Assembly: GCA_910577475.1 (NCBI GenBank)
Contig: CAJTLJ010000017.1
Location: 1-45,512 of the forward strand
Direction: 5' to 3'
From: an uncultured Alistipes sp.
Lineage (GTDB): Bacteria; Bacteroidota; Bacteroidia; Bacteroidales; Rikenellaceae
Length of the DNA: 45,512 nt
Below are positions 31,204-38,714 of this stretch, in pieces (the first letter of the stretch is position 1; every line of letters starts with the position of its first letter). Position numbers and translations under genes: made by a program. A model generated the notes under the pieces. That model saw nothing but the letters and a program-made list of their open reading frames with translations, made no database searches and was not told where the DNA came from.

Positions 31204-32679
31204 TTAAATGGTGCGGTGTCGTTCGTGTCCTTCGACGTAGATGGCGCTGAAGGGGCGCGCCGGGCAGAGGTGTTCGCAGGCGCCGCAGCCGATGCAGCGC
31301 TCCGTGTTTACGGCCGGAATTTTCGGCGATTCGGGACGCTGCGGGTCGGAGGGGACCATCGTTATGGCGCCCGAGGGGCAGTGGCGAGCGCAGTTGCCGC
31401 AGGATACGCCGTCGGTCAGCACGACGCAGTTCTCGCGGATCCAGACGGCATGGCCGATCTGCGTGGCGCTCTTGTCGGCCGGCGAGATCTTGCGGATGGC
31501 TCCTGCGGGGCAGACCTCCGAACATTTCGTGCACTCGGGGCGGCAGTAGCCGCGCTCGTAGGAGCATTCGGGCTGCATCAGCCGCGTCAGGTCGCCCGAG
31601 GGGCGCAGCACCCGGTTCGGGCAGGCGGCCACGCAGAGCTGGCACGCAGTGCAGTGGATGCCGAAGTGTTTCAGCCCCTCGGCTCCCGGCGGAACGATCG
31701 GGGTCTTGCGGTCGGGAATCTTCTGATCGGCGATGGCGGCCAGTCCGCCGTCCGTTTTGATCTTCTCCTGCGCGCGCACGGCACCCGCGGCCAGCAGACC
31801 TGCCCCGATCAGGAAGTTCCGGCGTCCTTTGTCCGCCTGCACGGCGCTCTTTGCGGGTGCGGCCGCGCGGCGGTGCGTATAGGTGATGGCCCCTTTGCGG
31901 CAGAGCGCCAGACAGTCCATGCAGGCCACGCAGCGGGAGTAGTCGACGGTGTGGTTTTTCGGATCGATGCAGGCCGCCTTGCAGTTGCGGGCGCAGAGGC
32001 CGCAGCCGTTGCATTTCGAGGTGTCGATCACGGGTTTCAGCCAGGAGAACCGCGCCAGAAATCCGAGCAGCGTGCCCACGGGGCAGACGGTGTTGCACCA
32101 GGTCCGGCCGTTGCGCCAGGCCAGCAGACAGACCGCCGCGACGACGGCGAGTGGCAGCAGGGCCAGCAGACCCGGCAGCCAGTTCTCGACCGGATAGAGG
32201 GCGTAGCTGTCCATCCGTTCGGCGATGCCGGCCAGCAGGTTGTTGCCGCTGCGGTAGAGCGGGGCGAGCAGTGTTCGGACGAAGCGTCCGTAGGTGCTGT
32301 AGGGGGCCAGCAGAACCACGATGGCGTGGACGTGCGCCACCAGCGCGATGACGAAGAGGACGAATACGCCGTAGCGGAGCCACCGTTTTTCGGGCGAGTA
32401 GGCGTAGCGGTTTTTCCGGGCGCGCTTTCCGAGGGCGGCCGCTCCGTCCTGCAGTACGCCCAGCGGGCAGAGTACCGAACAGTAGATGCGCCCGAAGAGC
32501 AGCGTGGCGACGATGAGCGCCGCCACCGCGCCGAGGTTCACGGCCAGCAGGGCGGGCAGCAGCTGGATGCGGGCCAGCCAGCCGAAAAGGGGGTGCAGGC
32601 TCCCCGTGAAGTCGAGGAAGAGCCCGGTGATCGCCGCGAAGCAGGCGACGGCGAGCAGGATTCTGATTTTTCTTAACAT
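31204..32679 (-). CDS. Polyferredoxin membrane protein (NapH/NapG-like fusion)
   Basis: A 491-residue protein. The N-terminal 230 residues have about five membrane helices with two CxxxCP motifs (YCSVLCPLG and WCNTVCPVG), as in NapH-type quinol oxidising proteins. Then come ferredoxin motifs CNGCGLCARNCKAAC and CVACMDCLALC, an internal RRNFLIGAGLLAAGAVRA segment that looks like an embedded Tat signal or anchor, and a second set of motifs including CTACQLCVAACP, CTKCSEVCP, CGNCARHCP and CIGCGACEHLCP. It looks like NapH and NapG fused. By family analogy it passes electrons from quinol to an exported acceptor, plausibly the adjacent Fe-S reductase. Confidence 0.85.
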   Translation of the reverse strand: MLRKIRILLAVACFAAITGLFLDFTGSLHPLFGWLARIQLLPALLAVNLGAVAALIVATLLFGRIYCSVLCPLGVLQDGAAALGKRARKNRYAYSPEKRWLRYGVFVLFVIALVAHVHAIVVLLAPYSTYGRFVRTLLAPLYRSGNNLLAGIAERMDSYALYPVENWLPGLLALLPLAVVAAVCLLAWRNGRTWCNTVCPVGTLLGFLARFSWLKPVIDTSKCNGCGLCARNCKAACIDPKNHTVDYSRCVACMDCLALCRKGAITYTHRRAAAPAKSAVQADKGRRNFLIGAGLLAAGAVRAQEKIKTDGGLAAIADQKIPDRKTPIVPPGAEGLKHFGIHCTACQLCVAACPNRVLRPSGDLTRLMQPECSYERGYCRPECTKCSEVCPAGAIRKISPADKSATQIGHAVWIRENCVVLTDGVSCGNCARHCPSGAITMVPSDPQRPESPKIPAVNTERCIGCGACEHLCPARPFSAIYVEGHERHRTI

Positions 32680-32714
32680 GGGTCGGGCAGTTTACGTGAT
32701 CTCCTTGTCCGGAA

Positions 32715-32722
32715 CAAAGGTA
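32715..32722 (-). promoter_or_regulatory. Promoter of the Fe-S redox pair
   Basis: TACCTTTG on the minus strand, 36 nt before the ATG at 32679. It is divergent from a plus-strand promoter 114 nt away; the AT-rich stretch between (32723-32835) shows nothing further. Confidence 0.6.
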
Positions 32723-32835
32723 GTGATTTCCTCCGGTTCCTGCCCTATCCGAATTCCGGATATTTTTACCGTTTTTCCGGTAGGACCGATTTGTATATTA
32801 TATTGTCTGAAATTTCTATAATGTAAAATTTTTCC

Positions 32836-32843
32836 TATATTTG
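32836..32843 (+). promoter_or_regulatory. Promoter of the unrecognised 165-residue protein
   Basis: TATATTTG fits TAnnTTTG, 21 nt before the ATG at 32864. The upstream DNA is AT-rich, unlike most of the window. Confidence 0.6.
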
Positions 32844-32863
32844 CCAGGCAAACTACCCAGATT

Positions 32864-33361
32864 ATGAGAAGAGAACCCGTCACCCCAGGTCCCGGCACGG
32901 ACGACGAAAGCGAAATCTACGAACGGCTTTTCGCCGAGGCGAAAGAGTATGTCGACGCCTGCCGCTATCGGGTCTGCTCGACAGAACTTCCGTTCCGCTT
33001 TCTGGAGAGCTGGATTCAGCCCGTCGAGCCGGACGACCGGGATGCCGTGCGGCAGCACGCGCTGAAGCTCTCCCACAAGAAGCTGTTCCGGAGTCGGGTT
33101 CCCGTGGATCTGTTCACCTATGTATATGAAAAACGCTCCTTCCCGAAGGGACGGAGCGAAGGGGCTTTGATGCAGCGGCGCTTCGGGCAGTTTCAGCTGC
33201 TGCTGCGCTATGTCTCCATGCTCTACATGATCCGGTCGTCCGACCGGATGCGGCGTTTCGATCTGTTCGATATCGAAAACTACGACGAACTGGTCGACCG
33301 GATCTTCGCCGACCTGCACGACGGCACCTTGCCGCGGGTCAACTACCGGCCGTTCCTTTAG
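32864..33361 (+). CDS. Hypothetical protein, unrecognised
   Basis: A 165-residue soluble protein that I do not recognise. It is charged, mostly helical in composition and has no signal or membrane segment. Notable stretches are the acidic N-terminal ESEIYERLFAEAKEYVDACRYRV, the aromatic-rich middle PVDLFTYVYEKRSF, and FQLLLRYVSMLYMIRSSDRMRRFDLFDIENYDEL. No nucleotide-binding or DNA-binding motif is evident. It has a clear promoter and is monocistronic; its stop overlaps the convergent thioesterase stop by 4 nt. A hairpin lies inside the reading frame at 33134-33158. Confidence 0.72.
   Translation: MRREPVTPGPGTDDESEIYERLFAEAKEYVDACRYRVCSTELPFRFLESWIQPVEPDDRDAVRQHALKLSHKKLFRSRVPVDLFTYVYEKRSFPKGRSEGALMQRRFGQFQLLLRYVSMLYMIRSSDRMRRFDLFDIENYDELVDRIFADLHDGTLPRVNYRPFL
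33134..33158 (+). repeat. Palindrome inside the unrecognised gene
   Basis: CGCTCC (33134-33139) pairs with GGAGCG (33153-33158), and TCCC with GGGA inside it, with one mismatch and a GAA loop. It is translated in frame as part of KRSFPKGRSEG. Such GC-rich palindromes can be small dispersed repeats that entered coding sequence; one copy in this window cannot prove that. Confidence 0.5.
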
Positions 33362-33771
33362 TCTTCGCCGAGCATGGCGCGGCGCCACGTGTCGGGCACG
33401 GGGAACTTCTCCTGACGGACGAAGTCGAAGGCCACCATCACCGAGCGGCTCTCGGTGCGGACCTCCTCGCGGCCGTCGCCGCACCGGCAGACGAGCCATT
33501 GCCGGAGGTGGATGCTCGTGCGTCCGATCCGCTCCGCCTCGGTTATCACTTCGGTTTCGTCCTCCAGACGGATCTGGCCCCGGTAGTCGGTGCGGGTCGA
33601 TACGGTGATGATCCTTTTTCCCTCCTCCACGTTGCCCAGCGCGAGCAGGCGGCGGAAAAACTCCGTCTTGCCCACGTCGAAATACATCTGCTGCGCCACG
33701 TTATTCACGTGCAGAAAGGAGTCCACGTCCGAGAATCTCTTCTGGATGGGGGTGACGATGCGGACGGCCAT
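33358..33771 (-). CDS. Acyl-CoA thioesterase (4HBT hotdog fold)
   Basis: A 137-residue single hotdog-fold protein of the 4-hydroxybenzoyl-CoA thioesterase type. The active-site region is RFSDVDSFLHVNNVAQQMYFDVGKTEFF, with the catalytic aspartate in DVD and HVNN replacing HVNH/HVNNAVY. The remainder alternates beta strands, such as EVITEAERIGRTSIHLRQWLV. The acyl substrate is not known. It is the last gene of the pdxJ operon, 1 nt after the TsaC-family gene start region boundary (ATG 33771, upstream stop 33773). Confidence 0.88.
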   Translation of the reverse strand: MAVRIVTPIQKRFSDVDSFLHVNNVAQQMYFDVGKTEFFRRLLALGNVEEGKRIITVSTRTDYRGQIRLEDETEVITEAERIGRTSIHLRQWLVCRCGDGREEVRTESRSVMVAFDFVRQEKFPVPDTWRRAMLGED

Positions 33772-33772
33772 G

Positions 33773-34333
33773 CTATCGGATGATCTTGAACTCCCCCTGT
33801 TCGTTGAAGGCGATGATCGACGAGGGTTTGCGCGTGGGGCGGCCCTCGAAACGGGGATCGACCACGTAGTCCGATCCGTCGATGATCTCGCGCGACACCT
33901 CGCCCAGACTCTTCGGGGCGGGGTCGCCCGAGAGGTTGGCCGAGGTCGAGACGACCGGTTTGCCGAACCGCCGCAGCAGCTGACGGCAGAACTCGTGGTC
34001 GGGAATGCGCACTCCCAGCGTCCCCTCGTCGGGGATCAGGTTGGCGGCCAGCCCCACGGCCCCCGGCAGGATGAGCGTCAGCGGCGAAGTGGCGAGTTCG
34101 GCCACCTCGAAGGCGATGGCCGGAGCCTTGTTCACGTAGCGCACCACGCGGTCGGCCGAGTCGCACAGGACGAGCATCGATTTCTTGTTCTCGCTCCGCT
34201 TCAGGTCGTAGATCTTTCGGACGGCGTCGGCGTTCGTCGCGTCGCAGCCCAGTCCCCATACCGTGTCGGTGGGGTAGAGGATGATGCCGCCGGCACGCAG
34301 CACCTCGACAGCCTGTTTGATGGCGTTTTCCAT
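33773..34333 (-). CDS. tsaC: L-threonylcarbamoyladenylate synthase (TsaC/Sua5 family)
   Basis: A 186-residue YrdC-fold protein that makes threonylcarbamoyl-AMP for the t6A37 modification of ANN-reading tRNAs. It shows GGIILYPTDTVWGLGCDATNADAV (about residues 15-38), IYDLKRSENKKSMLVL with the nucleotide-binding KRSENK run, LTLILPG, GVRIPDH and VVSTSANLSGDPAPKSL. Length matches the short TsaC type without the Sua5 C-terminal domain. The ATG at 34333 is preferred; the longer frame upstream overlaps the glyoxalase-fold gene. Confidence 0.93.
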   Translation of the reverse strand: MENAIKQAVEVLRAGGIILYPTDTVWGLGCDATNADAVRKIYDLKRSENKKSMLVLCDSADRVVRYVNKAPAIAFEVAELATSPLTLILPGAVGLAANLIPDEGTLGVRIPDHEFCRQLLRRFGKPVVSTSANLSGDPAPKSLGEVSREIIDGSDYVVDPRFEGRPTRKPSSIIAFNEQGEFKIIR

Positions 34334-34344
34334 ACTCTTCGATG

Positions 34345-34725
34345 TTATTTTTTCATCGGCAGCACCTCGATCCAATAGTCGTCCGGGTCGTTGATGAAGT
34401 AGAGCCCCATCTCCCGGTTCTCGAAGCAGATCCAACCGTTCTCGCGGTGCCAGGCCCGTACTTCGTCGTAGTCGCCTGCCACGCGCAGGCAGAGGTGGCT
34501 CTCGTTATCGCCCAGCTCGTAGGCTCCCTCTTTGTCGCGCAGCCAGGTGAGCTCCAGCCGGAACCCCGTCTCGCCGTCGCCCAGGTAGACCAGTACGAAC
34601 GAGCCGTCTGCGGCCTCCTTGCGCGAAAGTTCCCGAAGCCCCAGCGCCCGGTCGTAGAAATCCAGGCTGCGCTCCAGGTCGGTTACGTTGATGTTGAAAT
34701 GGTCGAAACGACTTTTGATCTCCAT
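34345..34725 (-). CDS. VOC family protein (glyoxalase I-like)
   Basis: A 126-residue vicinal oxygen chelate protein close to lactoylglutathione lyase. The first metal ligand is in FDHFNINVTDLERSLDFYDRALGL, a glutamate is in GFRLELTWLRD, histidine in ESHLCLRVAGDYDEV and glutamate in DDYWIEVLPMKK. All four metal-ligand positions seem kept. A glyoxalase II-like hydrolase gene is at 211-876, so a methylglyoxal route is possible, though the thiol cofactor is uncertain in this phylum. It lies between the cca-like gene (23-nt gap) and tsaC (11-nt gap). Confidence 0.9.
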   Translation of the reverse strand: MEIKSRFDHFNINVTDLERSLDFYDRALGLRELSRKEAADGSFVLVYLGDGETGFRLELTWLRDKEGAYELGDNESHLCLRVAGDYDEVRAWHRENGWICFENREMGLYFINDPDDYWIEVLPMKK

Positions 34726-34748
34726 GTCCGTATCTCTTTTTATGTTAA

Positions 34749-36203
34749 CTATTTCTTGCCGGCCGGTTCCGGATTGTTCGGTATTGCGGCCGGTACCCGC
34801 TTCAGTCCGCGCTCTGCGGCCAGCTGCTCCATCAGGGCGAAGGCCTCGTCGAAGTCGTTGCGGATGCGTCCGTCGAGAATGGCGTTCTTGATGATCTCCT
34901 TGATCTCGCCGATCACCTGGCAGGGGCGGATGCCGTAGGTCTGCATGATGAGGTCGCCGGTGATGGGGGGCTGGAAGTTGCGGATGCGGTCGCGCTCCTC
35001 CAGGTCCTTCATCTTGCGACGCACCAGCTCGAAATTGGCCAGGTAGCGCTTCACCTTGGCGTCGATGCCCGAGGTGATGTCCGCCTCGCAGAGGGTCATG
35101 AGCCGCTCCACGTCGTCCCCCGCCTCGAAGAGCAGCCGCCGCACGGCCGAGTCGGTCACCATCTCCTCCGAGAGGATGATGGGCCGCAGATGGAGGAAAA
35201 CCATCTTCTGTACGAACTTCATATGCTCGTTCAGCGGCAGCTTCAGCGCCCGGAAGATTCCCGGCACCAGCTTCGACCCCACGACCTCGTGGCCGTGGAA
35301 CGCCCACCCCGTGCGGGGATCGTAGCTTTTGCAGAGCGGTTTGGCGATGTCGTGCAGCACGGCGGCCCAGCGCAGCCACAGATCGTCGCTCTTCGCTGCC
35401 ACGTTGTCCAGCACCTTGAGCGTGTGGACGAAATTGTCCTTGTGGGCGTGCTGTCCGCGTCGCTCCACCCCCTTGAGCCGGTGCATTTCGGGGAAAATGA
35501 GCTCCAGCAGGCCGGTCAGCTCCAGCAGCTCGAATCCGATCGAGGGGCGGGGTGAGGCGACGATCTTGTTGAGCTCGGTGGCGATCCGTTCGCGCGACAC
35601 GATCCGGATCCGCTCGCGGTTGCGGGCGATGGCGTCGAAGGTCTCGGGATAGATGTCGAATCCGAGCTGGGTGGCGAACCGCACGGCGCGCATCATGCGC
35701 AGCGGGTCGTCCGAGAAGGTGACGTCGGGGTCGCACGGGGTGCGGATGATGCAGTCCTCCAGGTCGTACATCCCCTCGAAGGGGTCGACCAGCTCGCCGA
35801 AGGTGTCGCCGTTGAGCGACCAGGCCAGCGCGTTGATCGTGAAGTCGCGGCGGCGCTGGTCGTCCTCCAGCGTGCCGGCCTCGACCTGCGGTTTGCGCGA
35901 GTCGCGGGTGTAGGATTCGCGGCGGGCCCCTACGAACTCCACCTCCATGCCCGAAGCGCGCAGCATGGCCGTGCCGAAGGTCTTGAAGACCGAGACCTTC
36001 GTGTGCAGCCGCTCGCCCAGCGCCCGGGCCAGTTCGATGCCGCTGCCCACCACCACCACGTCGATGTCGGTGGAGGGGCGGCGCAGGTAGTGGTCGCGGA
36101 CGTAGCCGCCGACGACGTAGATACGCAGTCCCATTTCGTCGGCCAGTTCGCCGATCTGTCGGAATATCTTGGGTGTCAGTGCGGGATTCACGCGGCAGGT
36201 CAT
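34749..36203 (-). CDS. CCA-adding-enzyme family nucleotidyltransferase with HD domain
   Basis: A 484-residue class II tRNA nucleotidyltransferase/poly(A) polymerase family protein. The head has YVVGGYVRDHYLRRPSTDIDVVVVGSG, where DID carries the metal-binding aspartates (about residues 49-51). This is followed by RRRDFTINALAWS, DPFEGMYDLEDCIIRT and SDDPLRMMRAVRFATQLG for nucleotide selection. The tail has an HD domain (HAHKDNFVHTLKVLD, WAAVLHDIAKP). In Bacteroidota the single such gene usually serves as the CCA-adding enzyme, but poly(A) polymerase activity cannot be excluded. Its ATG overlaps the pdxJ stop by 4 nt. Confidence 0.9.
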   Translation of the reverse strand: MTCRVNPALTPKIFRQIGELADEMGLRIYVVGGYVRDHYLRRPSTDIDVVVVGSGIELARALGERLHTKVSVFKTFGTAMLRASGMEVEFVGARRESYTRDSRKPQVEAGTLEDDQRRRDFTINALAWSLNGDTFGELVDPFEGMYDLEDCIIRTPCDPDVTFSDDPLRMMRAVRFATQLGFDIYPETFDAIARNRERIRIVSRERIATELNKIVASPRPSIGFELLELTGLLELIFPEMHRLKGVERRGQHAHKDNFVHTLKVLDNVAAKSDDLWLRWAAVLHDIAKPLCKSYDPRTGWAFHGHEVVGSKLVPGIFRALKLPLNEHMKFVQKMVFLHLRPIILSEEMVTDSAVRRLLFEAGDDVERLMTLCEADITSGIDAKVKRYLANFELVRRKMKDLEERDRIRNFQPPITGDLIMQTYGIRPCQVIGEIKEIIKNAILDGRIRNDFDEAFALMEQLAAERGLKRVPAAIPNNPEPAGKK

Positions 36204-36913
36204 TTCAGGCAGCGCCGGTAGAGTGCCACCGTATTTTCGAGTCCGTAATAGAGAGCGTCGCTGATGAGCGCATGGCCTATCGACACCTCGTCCGTCCAGG
36301 GGATTCGCTCGGCGAAGAAGGCGAGGTTCTCCAGGTCGAGGTCGTGACCGGCGTTGAGGCCCAGTCCGTTGGCGCGGGCAGCCTCGGCTGCGGCGACGTA
36401 GGGGGCTATGGCCGCCTCGCGGTCCTCGCGGTAGTTGCGGGCGTAGGCTTCGGTGTAGAGCTCCACCCGGTCGGCGCCGCAGGCGGCGGCTCCGGCCGCC
36501 ATTTGCGGATCGGGGTCGACGAAGATCGAGACGCGGATGCCGGCCTCCCGGAACCGGGCGGTGACATCGGTCAGGAACGGGCGGTGCTTCAGCGTGTCCC
36601 ATCCGGCGTTGGAGGTGATGGCGTCGGGGGCGTCGGGCACCAGCGTGACCTGTGCGGGGCGGACCTCCAGCACCAGGTCGACGAACGAGGGGATGGGGTT
36701 GCCCTCGATGTTGAACTCCGTGCGGAGCCGCGGACGGAGCGCCCGCACGTCGGCGTAGCGGATGTGGCGCTCGTCGGGACGCGGATGGACGGTGATGCCC
36801 TGCGCGCCGAAACGTTCGATGTCGAGGGCCGCACGAACCACGTCGGGCCGGTTGCCGCCCCGGGAGTTGCGGATGACCGCAATTTTATTGATGTTCACAC
36901 TTAACTTCGTCAT
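36200..36913 (-). CDS. pdxJ: Pyridoxine 5'-phosphate synthase
   Basis: A 237-residue TIM-barrel enzyme condensing 1-deoxyxylulose 5-phosphate with 3-amino-2-oxopropyl phosphate to pyridoxine phosphate. Signatures are LSVNINKIAVIRNSRGGNRPD at the start, GITVHPRPDERHIRYADV, FNIEGNP, TLVPD and the C-terminal GLNAGHDLDLENLAFFAE with EVSIGHALISDAL. It shares the deoxyxylulose phosphate precursor with the MEP pathway that includes IspH. It is the first gene of a five-gene minus-strand operon and faces nadK through overlapping promoters. Confidence 0.96.
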   Translation of the reverse strand: MTKLSVNINKIAVIRNSRGGNRPDVVRAALDIERFGAQGITVHPRPDERHIRYADVRALRPRLRTEFNIEGNPIPSFVDLVLEVRPAQVTLVPDAPDAITSNAGWDTLKHRPFLTDVTARFREAGIRVSIFVDPDPQMAAGAAACGADRVELYTEAYARNYREDREAAIAPYVAAAEAARANGLGLNAGHDLDLENLAFFAERIPWTDEVSIGHALISDALYYGLENTVALYRRCLK

Positions 36914-36921
36914 AAAATCGC

Positions 36922-36929
36922 TATATTTG
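36922..36929 (+). promoter_or_regulatory. nadK promoter, overlapping the pdxJ promoter
   Basis: TATATTTG on the plus strand, 36 nt before the nadK ATG. Its predicted transcription start (about 36935) falls inside the -7 element of the opposing pdxJ promoter. Confidence 0.65.
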
Positions 36930-36933
36930 CGCT

Positions 36934-36941
36934 CAAAGTTA
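36934..36941 (-). promoter_or_regulatory. pdxJ promoter, overlapping the nadK promoter
   Basis: TAACTTTG on the minus strand, 21 nt before the pdxJ ATG at 36913. The opposing -7 element is only 4 bp away, so the two polymerases could not occupy both sites at once. Confidence 0.6.
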
Positions 36942-36964
36942 CTTATAATTTCCTAAACTCGCCG

Positions 36965-37843
36965 ATGAAAATCGTACTTTTTTCGCGTGCCGACGCCGTG
37001 CACGCCGACGGGGAGCTCCGCCGGATTCTGGCGTCGATCGATCGCTGGGGCTTCGATTATGCCGTCAACGAGGAGTTTTTCGGGGAACTGCAGCGGGCTG
37101 CCGGCCGGCCGCTCGACCCTGCGCGCCGCTACGGCGAATCCTATGCCGGAGCGGAGAGCGGGTGCGTGATGGTCTGCTGCGGCGGCGACGGGACGCTGCT
37201 CGAAGGGGCTCGCCGCCTGGGCGGCGCGGCCATCCCCGTCATCGGCATCAACTCCGGCCGGCTGGGTTTTCTGACGAGCATCTCGCCCGACGGGATCGAA
37301 TCGCTCTTCGAGGCGATCGCTCACGGAGAGCTCCGCATCGAGCGGCGTTCGATGCTGCGGATCGAGGGCGATTTCGTCACCCCGCCCCTCTCTCCGCTGG
37401 CCCTGAACGAGATCTCCGTGCAGCGGCGCCGGGCCGGCATGATCTCGGTGGAGACCTTCGTCGACGGGCAGATGGTAGCCACCTACCACGGCGACGGCGT
37501 GATCCTCTCGACCCCTACCGGGTCGACCGCCTATTCGCTCAGCGCGGGCGGCCCTGTGGTCGCCCCCTCGTGCGCCTGCCTGGTTCTTTCGCCGCTGGCT
37601 CCCCACAACCTGACCATGCGCCCGGTCGTGATTCCCGACAGCAGCGAGGTGACCTTCCGGGTCCACACCCGCGAGGACGGCGCCTTCTTCTCGATAGACA
37701 ACCGCACCTACCGCATCCGCGAAGGGGCCGCGTTCCGGGTCCGGCGGGCGGAGCAGTCCATTTTTCTGGCCGTGCCGCACAATATATCGTTTTACGACAC
37801 GTTACGGAATAAGATGATGTGGGGCGTGGATATGCGCGGCTGA
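36965..37843 (+). CDS. nadK: NAD kinase
   Basis: A 292-residue ATP-NAD kinase that makes NADP. The GGDG motif is at residues 73-76 in CCGGDGTLLEGAR. It is followed by IPVIGINSGRLGFLTSISPD, ALNEISVQRR and DGVILSTPTGSTAYSLSAGGPVV (substrate-binding core). The C-terminal domain has PVVIPDSSEV and FFSIDNRTYRI. Length is standard. It is separated from uppS by 136 nt with a promoter, so it can be expressed alone. Confidence 0.96.
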   Translation: MKIVLFSRADAVHADGELRRILASIDRWGFDYAVNEEFFGELQRAAGRPLDPARRYGESYAGAESGCVMVCCGGDGTLLEGARRLGGAAIPVIGINSGRLGFLTSISPDGIESLFEAIAHGELRIERRSMLRIEGDFVTPPLSPLALNEISVQRRRAGMISVETFVDGQMVATYHGDGVILSTPTGSTAYSLSAGGPVVAPSCACLVLSPLAPHNLTMRPVVIPDSSEVTFRVHTREDGAFFSIDNRTYRIREGAAFRVRRAEQSIFLAVPHNISFYDTLRNKMMWGVDMRG

Positions 37844-37951
37844 CCGGATCGTTCCGGCCGGCCGCGGAGAGCGCAGGCTTCTTTCGGACCTCGATACGCG
37901 AGATTCCGTCACTTTTCCCGTCGCAGGTTTTCGCATTTTCCGTAAATTCGC

Positions 37952-37959
37952 TATATTTG
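37952..37959 (+). promoter_or_regulatory. Promoter of uppS-bamA-skp
   Basis: TATATTTG fits TAnnTTTG, 20 nt before the uppS ATG, in an AT-rich patch. The rest of the 37844-37951 gap shows nothing I can identify. Confidence 0.65.
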
Positions 37960-37979
37960 CACCTTATATAGAGGTAATT

Positions 37980-38693
37980 ATGATTCAGGAAAGAAAGATT
38001 CCCCGGCACGTCGCCATCATCATGGACGGCAACGGACGTTGGGCCGAGCAGCGTGGTGAAGAGCGTTATGTCGGTCACATGCAGGGTGTTGAGTCGGTGC
38101 GCAGAGCCGTGAAGGCGGCCCTGCGGAACGGGGTGGAGTATCTTACGCTCTACGCCTTTTCCACCGAGAACTGGGGGCGTCCGGCCGAGGAGGTGAACGC
38201 CCTGATGGAGATTCTCTGCAAGAGCATCGTCGCCGAAACCCCCGAGCTGAAGGCGCAGGGGGTCCGCGTGCGGATGATCGGCGACCGGAGCCGCTTTTCG
38301 GAGCGGGTGCGCAAGCATCTGGCCTGGATCGAGGCCGAGACCGGCGGACAGGAGAAGCTGACGCTGGTGCTGGCCCTGAACTACTCTTCGCGCAGCGAAC
38401 TCGTGCGGGCCGCCCGCCGGCTGGCTGAAGAGGCGGCGGCCGGTGCGCTCGACCCCGCGCAGATAGACGAGGGACGGATCGCCGGTGCGCTCTACACCGA
38501 TTTCTGCCCCGATCCCGACCTGATCGTCCGGACCAGCGGCGAGTGCCGGCTGAGCAATTTCCTGCTCTGGCAGGCATCGTATGCCGAACTCTACTTCCCC
38601 GAAGTGCTCTGGCCCGATTTCACGGAGGAGGAGTTCGACAAGGCGCTGGCGGTCTATGCGGCCCGCGACCGCCGTTTCGGATTGGTTAAATAA
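37980..38693 (+). CDS. uppS: Undecaprenyl diphosphate synthase
   Basis: A 237-residue cis-prenyltransferase that makes the C55 lipid carrier for peptidoglycan and surface glycans. The catalytic aspartate is Asp16 in IIMDGNGRWAEQR; further family motifs are LTLYAFSTENWGRP, LALNYSSRSELVRA, DPDLIVRTSGECRLSNFLLWQASYAELYF in parts, and LWPDFTEEEF. Length is normal. bamA begins 21 nt after its stop, so cell-wall carrier synthesis and outer-membrane assembly share a transcript. Confidence 0.96.
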   Translation: MIQERKIPRHVAIIMDGNGRWAEQRGEERYVGHMQGVESVRRAVKAALRNGVEYLTLYAFSTENWGRPAEEVNALMEILCKSIVAETPELKAQGVRVRMIGDRSRFSERVRKHLAWIEAETGGQEKLTLVLALNYSSRSELVRAARRLAEEAAAGALDPAQIDEGRIAGALYTDFCPDPDLIVRTSGECRLSNFLLWQASYAELYFPEVLWPDFTEEEFDKALAVYAARDRRFGLVK

Positions 38694-38714
38694 AAAATGA
38701 AGAATTTACGATAG

